Assembly: GCF_041549525.1 (NCBI RefSeq)
Contig: NZ_CP157456.1
Span: 2,542,001-2,606,000, forward strand
Source: Paenarthrobacter aurescens
GTDB taxonomy: Bacteria; Actinomycetota; Actinomycetes; Actinomycetales; Micrococcaceae
DNA: 64,000 nt
Direction: 5' to 3'
Shown: positions 32,667 to 40,760 of the stretch, in pieces
How the letters are laid out: each line of letters begins with the position of its first letter
How positions within the stretch are numbered: position 1 is the first letter of the stretch
Program-made: the position numbers and the translations under genes
The notes under the pieces: generated by a model
Database searches by the model: none
Told to the model about the DNA's origin: nothing
The model's input: the letters and a program-made list of their open reading frames with translations, nothing else

Positions 32667-33497
32667 ATGATGACCGGCAGGCACACCATGGAACAGCACA
32701 GGCACACAGTAGAGGGCACCGACCCCGGGCTCTTCGTGGAAGTTCACGAGCCAGGCAATGACGCCGGCCTGCGTCCTGTGTTGCTGATCCATGGATTCTC
32801 CTCCTCGACCAAACTGAACTGGGCGGACAGCGGCTGGATCACCACCCTGCAGGATGCGGGACGGAGGGTGATCACAGTGGACCTGCCCGGTCACGGCCGA
32901 AGCCACTCCCCTGAGGACCTGGATTCCTATACGCCCAGCCGCATCCGCGCCGACCTTCTCCAAATAGTCACCGACGCCGGCGCCCGGCCCCTGCGCGATG
33001 GTGACCCGTCCACTGGACTGGACATCATTGGCTACTCGCTCGGTTCGCGGCTGGCGTGGGAATTTGGTGCCACCCAGCCGGACCTGGTTCACCGCATCGT
33101 CCTGGGCGGCCCGAGCTCGGCGGATCCGCTGGCAGCCTTTGACCTCGCCGCCGCCCAGCGGCACCTGGCCGACGGCACACCCATCGAGGACGCGTCCACG
33201 GCCGGCTTGCTGAAGATGGCGCAAATGCTCCCCAGCAACAACCTGTTCGCCATGCTGTCCCTCATTGAAGCCATCAAGGGCGAGCCGTTCGATCCCGCCG
33301 AAGCCGCTCCTCACATGCCGCTGTTGCTGGTTGCCGGGGAGAAAGACGAGCGGGCAACCACCATGCCGGAGCTGGCCGCCCTGGCCGGCGCCCGGGGTGG
33401 AATGGTGGAGACCCTGGTAATTCCCGGGCGGACCCACACCAACGTGATAACCAGCAGGGCCTTCAAAGAAGCTGCCGTTCAGTTCCTCGGCGTGTAG
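32667..33497 (+). CDS. Alpha/beta hydrolase, possible partner of the lipoyl protein
   Basis: The 276-residue alpha/beta hydrolase has the oxyanion-hole segment LLIHGFSSSTKLNW, the DLPGHGRSHSP loop, and the nucleophile elbow IIGYSLGSRLAWEF (Ser in GYSLG). LLLVAGEKDERATTMPEL carries the acid region and VIPGRTHTNVI the catalytic His. I chose ATG 32667, five bases after GAGGA. It sits in the +1 frame relative to the lipoyl gene and directly follows it. It may act as the acyltransferase half of a split AcoC-like E2, or as an independent esterase. A MarR gene converges three bases after its stop. Confidence 0.85.
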   Translation: MMTGRHTMEQHRHTVEGTDPGLFVEVHEPGNDAGLRPVLLIHGFSSSTKLNWADSGWITTLQDAGRRVITVDLPGHGRSHSPEDLDSYTPSRIRADLLQIVTDAGARPLRDGDPSTGLDIIGYSLGSRLAWEFGATQPDLVHRIVLGGPSSADPLAAFDLAAAQRHLADGTPIEDASTAGLLKMAQMLPSNNLFAMLSLIEAIKGEPFDPAEAAPHMPLLLVAGEKDERATTMPELAALAGARGGMVETLVIPGRTHTNVITSRAFKEAAVQFLGV

Positions 33498-33500
33498 TTC

Positions 33501-33914
33501 TCAGCGGGTCAGGCGCTCGGCGTTGAGGCTCATGCGCTCCAGCACGCTCAGCGCCATGGCGTACTCGTCAATGCCGATGCCCATGGACAGGTCTTCGCGG
33601 GCATCCTCCACCAGCCTTTGGGCCTGGTGGTATGTGTCCCGGCCATGTTCGCTCAGTGCCAGCCGGTGGTCGATCATGGTGATCAGTCCACGCCCCACCA
33701 GGGCGGCAAGCTCCCGCTCTCGCAGCTTGGTATCGCCACCCCAGAGCGGCTGGAGGATGTCCTCCAGCTGATCCGGCAGCATGGCACCTTCCGAGAGTGC
33801 ACCCAGGGCGTGCCATTGGCGCCGGGTGAGTTTGATCCGGGACAGGGTGGCATCGAGCTGGGCTTCCAGGGCGGCGTCGAGCCTCTTGATCCAATATCCG
33901 ATTGGCTTGTTCAC
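33501..33914 (-). CDS. MarR-like winged-helix regulator
   Basis: The 137-residue protein has a MarR-type helix pattern: IGYWIKRLDAALEAQLDATLSRIKLTRRQWHALGAL (core LTRRQWHAL), then WGGDTKLRERELAALVGRGLITMIDHRLALSEHG as the wing region (core RGLITMIDHRLALSEHG). The recognition helix is less canonical than in the other MarR genes here, so the DNA-binding role is likely but not certain. It converges on the alpha/beta hydrolase with a 2-base gap and is divergent from the phosphoribosyltransferase gene. Confidence 0.78.
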   Translation of the reverse strand: MNKPIGYWIKRLDAALEAQLDATLSRIKLTRRQWHALGALSEGAMLPDQLEDILQPLWGGDTKLRERELAALVGRGLITMIDHRLALSEHGRDTYHQAQRLVEDAREDLSMGIGIDEYAMALSVLERMSLNAERLTR

Positions 33915-34006
33915 AAGCCCATGCTTTCAGCGGGGGCGTCACCGGGCAAGGTGTGGACTGTAGGCTTGGACATGCAACGAATTACGTGGAAGTGGAGCAG
34001 ATGGGC

Positions 34007-34669
34007 ATGCGTTTCAAGGACCGCGCGGAAGCGGGTCGGCGCCTGGCTGAAGGACTCCCCCAACTGAGGGAACGGCCTGAGACCATCGTCTTGGGCCTGG
34101 CCCGTGGCGGAGTCCCGGTAGCCGCCGCAGCAGCTGCAGAGTTATTCCTGCCTTTCGGTGCCGTACTGGTCCGCAAGCTGGGCATCCCCGGCCGTGTGGA
34201 GACCGCTTTCGGGGCACTGGCGTGGTCGCAGGGTGACGTTCTGCGGATGGTCAACAGGCCCCTGAAGGAGCTCATTCTCGCCCACGGAATCTCCCAGTCC
34301 GCTTTGGATGCCGTGGAAGCCCGTGAACGCTCCGAACTGACCCGCCGCGCCCAAACTTATCCTGGCATCGAGCACGATCTTCGCGGAAAGACAGTGGTGC
34401 TGGCCGACGACGGACTGGCCACGGGGGCCACCATGCGGGCAGCCGTAGAGGCGGTGCGGGCCGGCGGTGCCGCCACGGTGATCGCCGCGGTGCCCGTGGC
34501 ATCGTTGGAAGCCTCAACGTCGCTGGCCCGGGTCTGCGACTTTGTGATGGCCCTGCACACGCCGGGCAAATTCCACGCTGTTGGCGCCTTCTACCAACGC
34601 TTCGAGCAGTTGTCCGACGCCGACGTCGTCAGCCAGCTTGAAAGTGCAGCTCCCAGCGGGCGCAAGTAA
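34007..34669 (+). CDS. Phosphoribosyltransferase-family protein
   Basis: The 220-residue product carries the type I phosphoribosyltransferase fold. VVLADDGLATGATMRAAVEAVRAGGAATVIAAVPVAS (core VLADDGLATGATM) is the PRPP-binding loop, and IVLGLARGGVPVAAAAAAEL and VRKLGIPGRVETAFGAL are conserved in this subgroup. The subgroup is often annotated as predicted phosphoribosyltransferase and occurs near stress or dienelactone-hydrolase genes; its base substrate is unknown. Several starts are possible (34001 or 34007); I took 34007, nine bases after GGAG. Confidence 0.85.
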   Translation: MRFKDRAEAGRRLAEGLPQLRERPETIVLGLARGGVPVAAAAAAELFLPFGAVLVRKLGIPGRVETAFGALAWSQGDVLRMVNRPLKELILAHGISQSALDAVEARERSELTRRAQTYPGIEHDLRGKTVVLADDGLATGATMRAAVEAVRAGGAATVIAAVPVASLEASTSLARVCDFVMALHTPGKFHAVGAFYQRFEQLSDADVVSQLESAAPSGRK

Positions 34670-34715
34670 CCGGCGTCGTCCATGGAGCAACGCGCTCTTG
34701 TTGTTGAAGCACCGC

Positions 34716-34748
34716 AAGGGTGCGGTCCCAGAGGACCGCACCCTTTCG
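34716..34748. terminator. Shared terminator between convergent genes
   Basis: A perfect 13-bp stem (34716-34728 AAGGGTGCGGTCC with 34733-34745) has the loop CAGA. TTTCGTTT follows on the plus strand. It lies between the phosphoribosyltransferase gene (plus) and the MFS gene (minus) and can serve the plus-strand gene well; the minus side has a poorer T tract. Confidence 0.8.
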
Positions 34749-34779
34749 TTTGTGCTCGCAATGGCCTTTGTAGCGGACC

Positions 34780-36114
34780 CTAGTGGTGGACGCTGTATCC
34801 CAGTGGACGGCCGCGGGTTTCCTTGGCCAGGATGACGCCAATTGCGGAGATGACACAGAGAACCATGATGTAGATGCCCACCGATCCGGACCACTTGGTG
34901 GTGTCAAGGAGTGCTTGAGCGATGAGCGGAGCAAAGGCACCACCCAGAATGGCGCCCAGGGCGTAGCCGATGGAGATTCCGGAGTACCGGACCTGGGCCG
35001 GGAACATCTCTGCGTACATGGCAGACATGGGTCCGTAGGACAGGCCCAAGCCGATGGTGAGGACAAACAGGGCCGTACCGTAAAGCAGGATGTCCTTGGA
35101 ATCGATCAGCATGAACATGGGAATCATCCATGCGAAGACCAAGCCATAACCGATCAGGAACGTTTTGACGCGGCCGATTTTGTCCGAGAGCCAACCGCCC
35201 ACCATGGTGAAGATGAGCCAGCCGAAAGAGGCGATGGTAGTGGCGAGCAAAACCTGGGGTGTGGGCATCTTCAACGTACGGGTGGCGTAGGAGATGAAGA
35301 AGGCAATCAACAGGTAGCCTGCTGCATTGTTTGCAATGAAGATCAGCGCGGCCAGAACAACTTCCTTCTTGTTCTTCCTGAACAGCTCGCCCAAGGGGGC
35401 CTTGCTTTCAGCCTTGCGCTGGGCGATTTCCTTGAAGACCGGGCTCTCACCAACAGCGCGACGGATGAGGTAACCCACCACGATGAGGACCACCGACAAC
35501 AGGAACGGCACACGCCAGCCCCATGAGGCGAAATCTTCCTTGGACATTCCCGACTGCAGCAGGAACAACAGCCCGGTGGCCAGGATCATGCCGATCGGAA
35601 CACCGATCTGCGGGTAGGCGCCGAAGAGTCCGCGCTTTTTCAGCGGGGCATGCTCCACAGCCATGAGTGCAGCGCCGCCCCATTCGCCACCCGCGGAGAA
35701 CCCTTGGACCACGCGCAGGGTGATGAGCAGGACAGGGGCCCAGACGCCGATTGTTGCGTAGGTGGGCAGCAAGCCGATCAGCGCAGTTGCAGCTCCCATC
35801 ATGACCAGGGTCATAACGAGTACAGCCTTGCGGCCCATCCTGTCGCCAAGGTGTCCGGCGACGAACGCTCCGAGTGGGCGGAACAGGAAACTGATGCCGA
35901 TTGTGGCGAAGGACAGCAGCTGGGCTACTCCCGGGTTGGACTTCTCCAACGGAGAAAGGAACAACGGGGCCAGCAAAGTAGCCGTCAGCTGGGCGAAGAT
36001 GAAGAAGTCGTACCACTCAATCGTGGTGCCCACCAACGTCCCGGCCAGTACCCGGCGCTCTTCGCGCTTGCTGCTGGGTCCTGACGGGGAGTCGACAGTG
36101 GAAGTTGCGGTCAT
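34780..36114 (-). CDS. MFS transporter, metabolite:proton symporter type
   Basis: The 444-residue product is a 12-helix major-facilitator transporter of the ProP/ShiA/KgtP-like group. VGTTIEWYDFFIFAQLTATLLAPLFL is the signature first helix (GTTIEWYDFF). GHLGDRMGRKAVLVMTLVMMGAAT is the loop 2-3 motif, and LRVVQGFSAGGEWGGAALMAVEHAP (core GFSAGGEWGGA) is the TM4 motif. Substrates in this group are organic acids or compatible solutes, such as shikimate, 2-oxoglutarate, protocatechuate or proline/betaine. ATG 36114 has GGAG five bases upstream. It is divergent from an IclR-type gene, its likely regulator. Confidence 0.9.
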   Translation of the reverse strand: MTATSTVDSPSGPSSKREERRVLAGTLVGTTIEWYDFFIFAQLTATLLAPLFLSPLEKSNPGVAQLLSFATIGISFLFRPLGAFVAGHLGDRMGRKAVLVMTLVMMGAATALIGLLPTYATIGVWAPVLLITLRVVQGFSAGGEWGGAALMAVEHAPLKKRGLFGAYPQIGVPIGMILATGLLFLLQSGMSKEDFASWGWRVPFLLSVVLIVVGYLIRRAVGESPVFKEIAQRKAESKAPLGELFRKNKKEVVLAALIFIANNAAGYLLIAFFISYATRTLKMPTPQVLLATTIASFGWLIFTMVGGWLSDKIGRVKTFLIGYGLVFAWMIPMFMLIDSKDILLYGTALFVLTIGLGLSYGPMSAMYAEMFPAQVRYSGISIGYALGAILGGAFAPLIAQALLDTTKWSGSVGIYIMVLCVISAIGVILAKETRGRPLGYSVHH

Positions 36115-36163
36115 TGGAACTCCATTGGGGTGAGAGTGACTGGTCGGCACGTGACTTGCATAA

Positions 36164-36177
36164 ACCGACAGAACGGT
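36164..36177. promoter_or_regulatory. Small dyad between MFS and IclR genes
   Basis: ACCG (36164-36167) and CGGT (36174-36177) form a dyad around ACAGAA, within the divergent promoter region between an MFS transporter and its likely IclR regulator. IclR proteins bind short A/G-type dyads in such positions. The arms are only four bases, so chance occurrence is possible. Confidence 0.3.
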
Positions 36178-36253
36178 CAGTTAGGAAAGAATACTACAAC
36201 CTGTGAGCCAAAGCACAGACCCCTGCGGTGCAGGCCACCATAGAATGGTTCGC

Positions 36254-36991
36254 ATGAATCCCCGCAGCGACGTCAAGGGCACCCCGGAAGCACCAACCCA
36301 GGTTCCGCCGTCGCAAACGCTTTCACGCGGAATCCGGGCGCTGGAGATTCTCGCGGCCGCGGAAAAGCCCCTCAGCATCGCTGAACTCACCGAAGCCCTG
36401 GGCGTCCACCGATCCGTGGCGTACCGGATCCTGCGAACCTTGGAGGACCACTCACTCTTGGTGCGCGACGACTCCGGGCGCGTTCAGCCCGGCCCCGGCC
36501 TGGCAGTCCTTGCCCGCGGAGTCTCACGGAACCTCCAAACCGCCGCCCTCCCCGAGCTCACCCAACTGGCCAACACGCTGCACATGACCGCATTCCTGGC
36601 AGTGTGGGACCATCAGGAATGCGTCACCCTGGTCACTGTGGAGCCGCGACACTCGGGGGCCGCACTTGCCCAACATCCCGGCAGCCGCCACCCCGTGAGC
36701 ACAGGCGCCCCGGGAATCGCCATCCAATCGAGCATGACGGAGGAACGCTGGCAGCAGGTGGGCGCAGGCAACCCCTACCGCCCTGAAGCCCACGAAGCCC
36801 GCCGCCTCGGATACGCCACCAGCCACGATGAAGTCATCGCCGGGCTGTCCTCCATAGCCGCCCCCATCCACGTTCCCGGCGGACGGCCGGCCGCGATCGC
36901 CGTCGTCTACATCCGGCTGGACCAGGACTCCGATGCCGTGGGCAAGGCACTGGCCGCGAGCGCGGCAAGGATCGAAAGCCAGCTGGCCTGA
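36254..36991 (+). CDS. IclR-family transcriptional regulator
   Basis: The 245-residue product has an N-terminal winged helix (SRGIRALEILAAAEKPLSIAELTEALGVHRSVAYRILRTLEDHSLL, recognition segment VHRSVAYRILRTLE) and the C-terminal effector domain (LPELTQLANTLHMTAFLAVWD, LGYATSHDEVIAGLSSIAAPI). Such proteins respond to aromatic or small organic acids. It is divergent from the MFS transporter, which it probably controls. TAGAAT at 36241-36246 sits seven bases before ATG 36254, suggesting a leaderless transcript; ATG 36245 and GTG 36203 are upstream alternatives. Confidence 0.87.
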   Translation: MNPRSDVKGTPEAPTQVPPSQTLSRGIRALEILAAAEKPLSIAELTEALGVHRSVAYRILRTLEDHSLLVRDDSGRVQPGPGLAVLARGVSRNLQTAALPELTQLANTLHMTAFLAVWDHQECVTLVTVEPRHSGAALAQHPGSRHPVSTGAPGIAIQSSMTEERWQQVGAGNPYRPEAHEARRLGYATSHDEVIAGLSSIAAPIHVPGGRPAAIAVVYIRLDQDSDAVGKALAASAARIESQLA

Positions 36992-37056
36992 ACCCTTCCT
37001 TGCGGGTCAACTGACGTGCCCCACAGCACAAGACGATGGCCGTTCCGCCGCGAATA

Positions 37057-37099
37057 CTCGAATGAAGGACCGGGCATTCCGTCCGGTCCTTCATTCGAG
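37057..37099. promoter_or_regulatory. 17-bp hairpin/dyad directly upstream of the moaF-like gene
   Basis: The arms 37057-37073 (CTCGAATGAAGGACCGG) and 37083-37099 are perfect reverse complements around a 9-base loop. The right arm ends four bases before the GAGAAGGA ribosome site of the next gene, and no T tract follows. It could be an operator for a dimeric repressor, an mRNA hairpin acting on translation, or the end of the iclR transcript. Confidence 0.6.
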
Positions 37100-37114
37100 C
37101 CTGAGAAGGAACCC

Positions 37115-37915
37115 ATGAGCCTGAATCTCCTAGACACCTCCAACTGGCTACCCCTGGACGGACTGGCCCCCGGCTTCGACGCCAACAAAGCCCCCACCGT
37201 GCAGGACCTGGCCGGGAAGGACTTCTCCCTGCGCAACGACGGCGGACCCATGACGTTCAGCTTCGACGACGAAGAAGTCCAGTGGGCTGCGGCAGGCCAT
37301 TCAGGAACCGCGCCCTACGAGGCGTTCCAGGTGGCCGAGGAACTGTACTACGCCCAGTGGCAGAGTCAGCAGGATCCCCAATTTGCCGTTTCCCTGATCC
37401 TGGATCTGCTGCACGGCCGGGCGCTCTACATTGGCGCCGCACTCGGCAGGGCAACCGCCTCCAGCGTTGCTGTCCAGCACGATTTCCGCCCGGGAACGCT
37501 CGATGATCATCAGGCCACGGGGATCCCGGTAGCCGAAAGCCACGCGCTCATCGGCCGACGCGTTGAATGGGTCTACAGCGAATCCCACGCCTACGAACAC
37601 ATCTACCTCAGCCCCACTTGGTACACCTGGCAATGCCTCGCTGGCCCCGAGCGCGGATTGGCGGACACGGACTCCAACACTGTGTACCAAATCCGCCCCG
37701 GTATCTTCGTCTTTACCTGGCGGGAGAAGGTCATACCCTGTGGTTCAGTCACCATTGCAGACCACCGCGATCCTCACGCCATCAGGTCCCACGGCAGCCT
37801 TTTCGGATGGGATGAGGCAGGCACAAAACCGGTCCACTTCACGTTCGGTGCACATGGCCGCCTGATCAGCATCAGCCGGCACAGCCCGGAACTCGACCCC
37901 GCTACGGGGATGTAG
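37115..37915 (+). CDS. MoaF-family protein
   Basis: The 266-residue product has both MoaF halves. The N-terminal lipocalin-like domain contains LAGKDFSLRNDGGPMTFSFDD and QFAVSLILDLLHGRALYIGAALG (core VSLILDLLHGRALY). The C-terminal domain contains LIGRRVEWVYSESHAYEHIYLSPTWYTWQCLAGPERGLADTD (core AYEHIYLSPTWYTWQCLAG) and IFVFTWREKVIPCG. The family is often labelled molybdenum-cofactor protein F, but the founding gene was in a monoamine regulon and a molybdenum role is unproven. No mo-co genes are nearby. ATG 37115 has AGAAGGA upstream. It lies between iclR and an amino-acid/amine permease gene. Confidence 0.88.
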   Translation: MSLNLLDTSNWLPLDGLAPGFDANKAPTVQDLAGKDFSLRNDGGPMTFSFDDEEVQWAAAGHSGTAPYEAFQVAEELYYAQWQSQQDPQFAVSLILDLLHGRALYIGAALGRATASSVAVQHDFRPGTLDDHQATGIPVAESHALIGRRVEWVYSESHAYEHIYLSPTWYTWQCLAGPERGLADTDSNTVYQIRPGIFVFTWREKVIPCGSVTIADHRDPHAIRSHGSLFGWDEAGTKPVHFTFGAHGRLISISRHSPELDPATGM

Positions 37916-37940
37916 CCCTCCGATGCGGAACATGAACTGA

Positions 37941-37982
37941 AGAAAACAAGGAAGCCCCGGCGACACTCGCCGGGGCTTCCTT
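37941..37982 (-). terminator. Terminator between moaF-like gene and APC permease gene
   Basis: A perfect 16-bp stem (37948-37963 with 37967-37982, core GGAAGCCCCGGCGA) has a 3-base loop. The minus strand continues TTGTTTTCTTC, fitting the end of the permease gene, whose stop is at 37999. It may also stop plus-strand transcripts. Confidence 0.85.
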
Positions 37983-37998
37983 CAGGTTGGGACGGTTA

Positions 37999-39474
37999 TC
38001 AGTGGTCCGCCCCATGGCCGATCCGGGCGTACAGTGCCGGCTGCGAGCGCCGCAGCCGCAAACCCCAAATGACACCAGCAACTCCAGGCAACAAGACCAG
38101 CATCGGCAGGACAAACGTGACAGCCGTCGACTCAGTCTGTCCCAGCAGGACATTGAAGTTGGCCATGATGAGCACGAAGACCACCGCCAGGAGTGCGAAT
38201 CCAACACCTGGGGCAATCACCCTGACCCACAGGCTCGCGCCGTGCTTTTCCCGGCGGAAGAAGCCGATCACTGCCACAGAGACCACTGTCATCAGCAGCA
38301 CGAGGCCGATTGCACCACTGTTGGTAAGCCAGGTGAACATGGTAAGGACGGGATAGAGTTCGCCGAGTTCGGAACCCGAGCCGGCGATGGCGAAAGCGAT
38401 GGTCACGACGACGGCAATCACCGTCTGCGCCAGCGAACCGGCGAAGGGCGCCCCGCTTTCGGTCCGCACCTTGGCCAGTGCTGACGGCAGGACGCGCTCG
38501 CGGCCAAGGGAGAAGAAGTAGCGGGCTACTGCGTTGTGGAAGCTGACGAGCGCGGCGAAGAGGCTGGTGACGAAGAGGATCTGGGCGATGTCGCTGAGCA
38601 GCACGCCGCCGTGAGTGCCCAGGAATGCGAAGATCATGTCCGGGCCGTTGGTGGTGGCCGCCTCAATCACGGCGGACGGTCCCGCTCCTATGGTCATGGC
38701 CCATGCAGAGACGGCATAGAAAACGGCGATGATGCCAACAGCAGCGAAGGTGGCACGGGCAACGGTGCGTTTGGGGTCCTTGGACTCTTCACCATAAATA
38801 GCTGCGGATTCGAAGCCCATGAAGGCGGCGATGCCGAAGGAGAGAACTGCTCCAATGCCGGGAACAAACAGGCTTTCGGGGCTGAACGTTGCTGCCGTAA
38901 CGCCTTCGGGGGCCACCGCAAGGCTCATGACGTCGTACACAATGACCACCAGGAACTCCAGGGCAACCAGAACGCCAAGAACCTTGGCGGACAGGTCCAC
39001 CCTGTTCACCCCCAGCCATCCGACAATTCCGATGCACACCAGCACGGGAATCCACCAGGGAACGCTCACGCCAAGCCGGGCGGACAGCAGTGAGGAGACG
39101 GTGAAGCCGAACAACCCGTAAATTCCTACCTGCATGAGGTTGTAGGCCATGAGGGCAATCAGTGATGCCCCTACGCCTGCCGGCCGTGAGATGCCCTGTG
39201 CGATATATGCGTAGAACGCGCCGGCATTGGTGACGTAGCGGCTCATGGCGGCGTAGCCAACAGCGAAGAGCGCCAGAATTGCGCCCAGGATCAGGAAGGA
39301 CAGCGGCACGCCGGTCACGCCGGTAACCGCGAAGGTGGTGGTTACGCCGCCCGCGAGAACGGTCAGCGGCGCCGAGGCCGCGATAATCATGAAGGTTACT
39401 GCCGGTACGCCGAGCCGCCTCTTGGTGCCTACGGCTCCGGCGGCCCTGCCCTTGACGGGGTTGTCCACGCTCAT
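37999..39474 (-). CDS. APC-superfamily amino-acid/amine permease
   Basis: The 491-residue membrane transporter has 12 predicted helices. LGVPAVTFMIIAASAPLTVLAGG opens TM1, and GIAAFMGFESAAIYGEESKDPKRTVARATF (core FMGFESAAIYGEES) is the conserved TM6-loop motif of the amino acid-polyamine-organocation family. ATG 39474 follows AGGAG with six bases; the frame extends over 100 codons upstream but there lacks any membrane or family character. It is divergent from an AraC-type regulator and near MoaF, so an amine is a reasonable substrate guess. The C-terminal tail is basic. Confidence 0.9.
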   Translation of the reverse strand: MSVDNPVKGRAAGAVGTKRRLGVPAVTFMIIAASAPLTVLAGGVTTTFAVTGVTGVPLSFLILGAILALFAVGYAAMSRYVTNAGAFYAYIAQGISRPAGVGASLIALMAYNLMQVGIYGLFGFTVSSLLSARLGVSVPWWIPVLVCIGIVGWLGVNRVDLSAKVLGVLVALEFLVVIVYDVMSLAVAPEGVTAATFSPESLFVPGIGAVLSFGIAAFMGFESAAIYGEESKDPKRTVARATFAAVGIIAVFYAVSAWAMTIGAGPSAVIEAATTNGPDMIFAFLGTHGGVLLSDIAQILFVTSLFAALVSFHNAVARYFFSLGRERVLPSALAKVRTESGAPFAGSLAQTVIAVVVTIAFAIAGSGSELGELYPVLTMFTWLTNSGAIGLVLLMTVVSVAVIGFFRREKHGASLWVRVIAPGVGFALLAVVFVLIMANFNVLLGQTESTAVTFVLPMLVLLPGVAGVIWGLRLRRSQPALYARIGHGADH

Positions 39475-39722
39475 AGTGTGCTCCTGCCTCGGTGCCGCGG
39501 GAGATTGCGCGGCACGGTGTCTGTCATTCCGCAATCTTCCACCGCAGGGCCCTTGCGTGACTTGTCTCACACGGCAGGGTGTTTGTCGCTGCACGCAAGC
39601 ACGGTCGCGGGCCGGTCCCGGTGTAGAATCGTGGGCAAGCTCACGTCCGCACAACCGGCATTCCCGGCCCAGTGGCAGCGGCGCCGCGGGCGGTTGACGA
39701 GTGACCCTTGAAGAGGAGTTTG

Positions 39723-40697
39723 ATGACCGTCGCGGCTGATACGGGCCCCGCAACCGTGGAAACCATCGTGGCGGAGTCTTTCCAGGAGTGGAGCAAAGCA
39801 ATCTCCAACTCTTTCGTGCCCCTGGTGGCTACGGGTCCCAAGAGCTCATCTTTCCAAGGCTCCACCTTCCGAGGCGTCATGCGCGCTCGCGTGCTGGGGC
39901 AGATCTCCGTAGTTGAAATCACGGCCGGACCGCACACTGTCCTGCGCACGCCGGAGCTGATTGCCAAGTCCACGGGGCGCTTCTTCAAACTCAGCATCCA
40001 GCTCGCTGGTTCGGGCCGCCTGGTTCAGGATGAGCGGGAGGCGGTGCTGCGCCCCGGCGATCTCTCCATTTACGACACCTCCCGCCCGTACCAATTAACG
40101 TTCGACGACGACTTCCGCACTTTGGTGCTCATGTTCCCGCACGTATTGCTGGACCTGCCTGCAGAAGCCATGGGACATGTAACAGCCCTGCGCATTCCCG
40201 GCGATGAGGGCCTTGGCGAACTTATCAGCCCCTTCCTGGTCAAACTCGCCGACAACCTCGAGGCCCTTTCCGGCACCAACGGGCTCCGCTTGGTCCACAA
40301 TGCCCTGGATCTGGTGACCACACTTTTCAACGGTGAGCTTGATCAACTCATTGAGACCGGCCGGGATCCGCATCTGCTGCTGCTGGGCCGCATCCATGAC
40401 TACATCGAGGCCAATCTCGGTGATCCTGAGCTCTCCCCCGGAACCATAGCCGCAGCCCATTACATCTCCACGCGGCATCTGCATGACCTCTTCCAGGAAA
40501 TCGGTACCACGGTGGCCTCCTCCATCCGCCAGCGGCGGCTCGAACGGTGCCGGCGGGACCTGAGGGATCCTGTGCTGGCTGATCGAGCCGTGACAGCCAT
40601 CGCGGCGCGGTGGGGGTTCACCGATGCCGCGCATTTCAGCCGCATCTTCCGCGCCGCGTTCGGGAACTCCCCCACTGGCTACCGCAACAGTCACTGA
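39723..40697 (+). CDS. AraC-family transcriptional regulator (FeaR-like layout)
   Basis: The 324-residue product has an N-terminal AraC-binding-like domain (FQEWSKAISNSFVPL, FKLSIQLAGSGRLVQDEREAVLRPGDLSIYDTSRPYQL, core GDLSIYDTSRPYQL) and a C-terminal AraC DNA-binding domain with two helix-turn-helix units. ISTRHLHDLFQEIGTTVASSIRQRRLERCRRDL (core STRHLHDLFQ) is the first, and AVTAIAARWGFTDAAHFSRIFRAAFGNSPTGYR (core WGFTDAAHFSRIFRAAFG) is the family signature. This layout occurs in FeaR, activator of aromatic-amine oxidation. GAGGAG lies upstream of ATG 39723. TAGAAT at 39624-39629 is a possible -10. The likely target is the divergent APC permease gene. Confidence 0.9.
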   Translation: MTVAADTGPATVETIVAESFQEWSKAISNSFVPLVATGPKSSSFQGSTFRGVMRARVLGQISVVEITAGPHTVLRTPELIAKSTGRFFKLSIQLAGSGRLVQDEREAVLRPGDLSIYDTSRPYQLTFDDDFRTLVLMFPHVLLDLPAEAMGHVTALRIPGDEGLGELISPFLVKLADNLEALSGTNGLRLVHNALDLVTTLFNGELDQLIETGRDPHLLLLGRIHDYIEANLGDPELSPGTIAAAHYISTRHLHDLFQEIGTTVASSIRQRRLERCRRDLRDPVLADRAVTAIAARWGFTDAAHFSRIFRAAFGNSPTGYRNSH

Positions 40698-40760
40698 CGG
40701 CTGGCTGAACCGGCCAACCCGGCAGCCGCCGTCGAGCACTTAGGCCCCGCAGAGCCGCGG

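Noticed and set aside
32336..33497. Frameshift joining the lipoyl protein to the alpha/beta hydrolase into one E2
   Set aside because: The lipoyl frame ends in a natural-looking basic tail, and the hydrolase has its own GAGGA ribosome site and ATG five bases later. A split gene is simpler, although a sequencing error cannot be fully excluded without reads.
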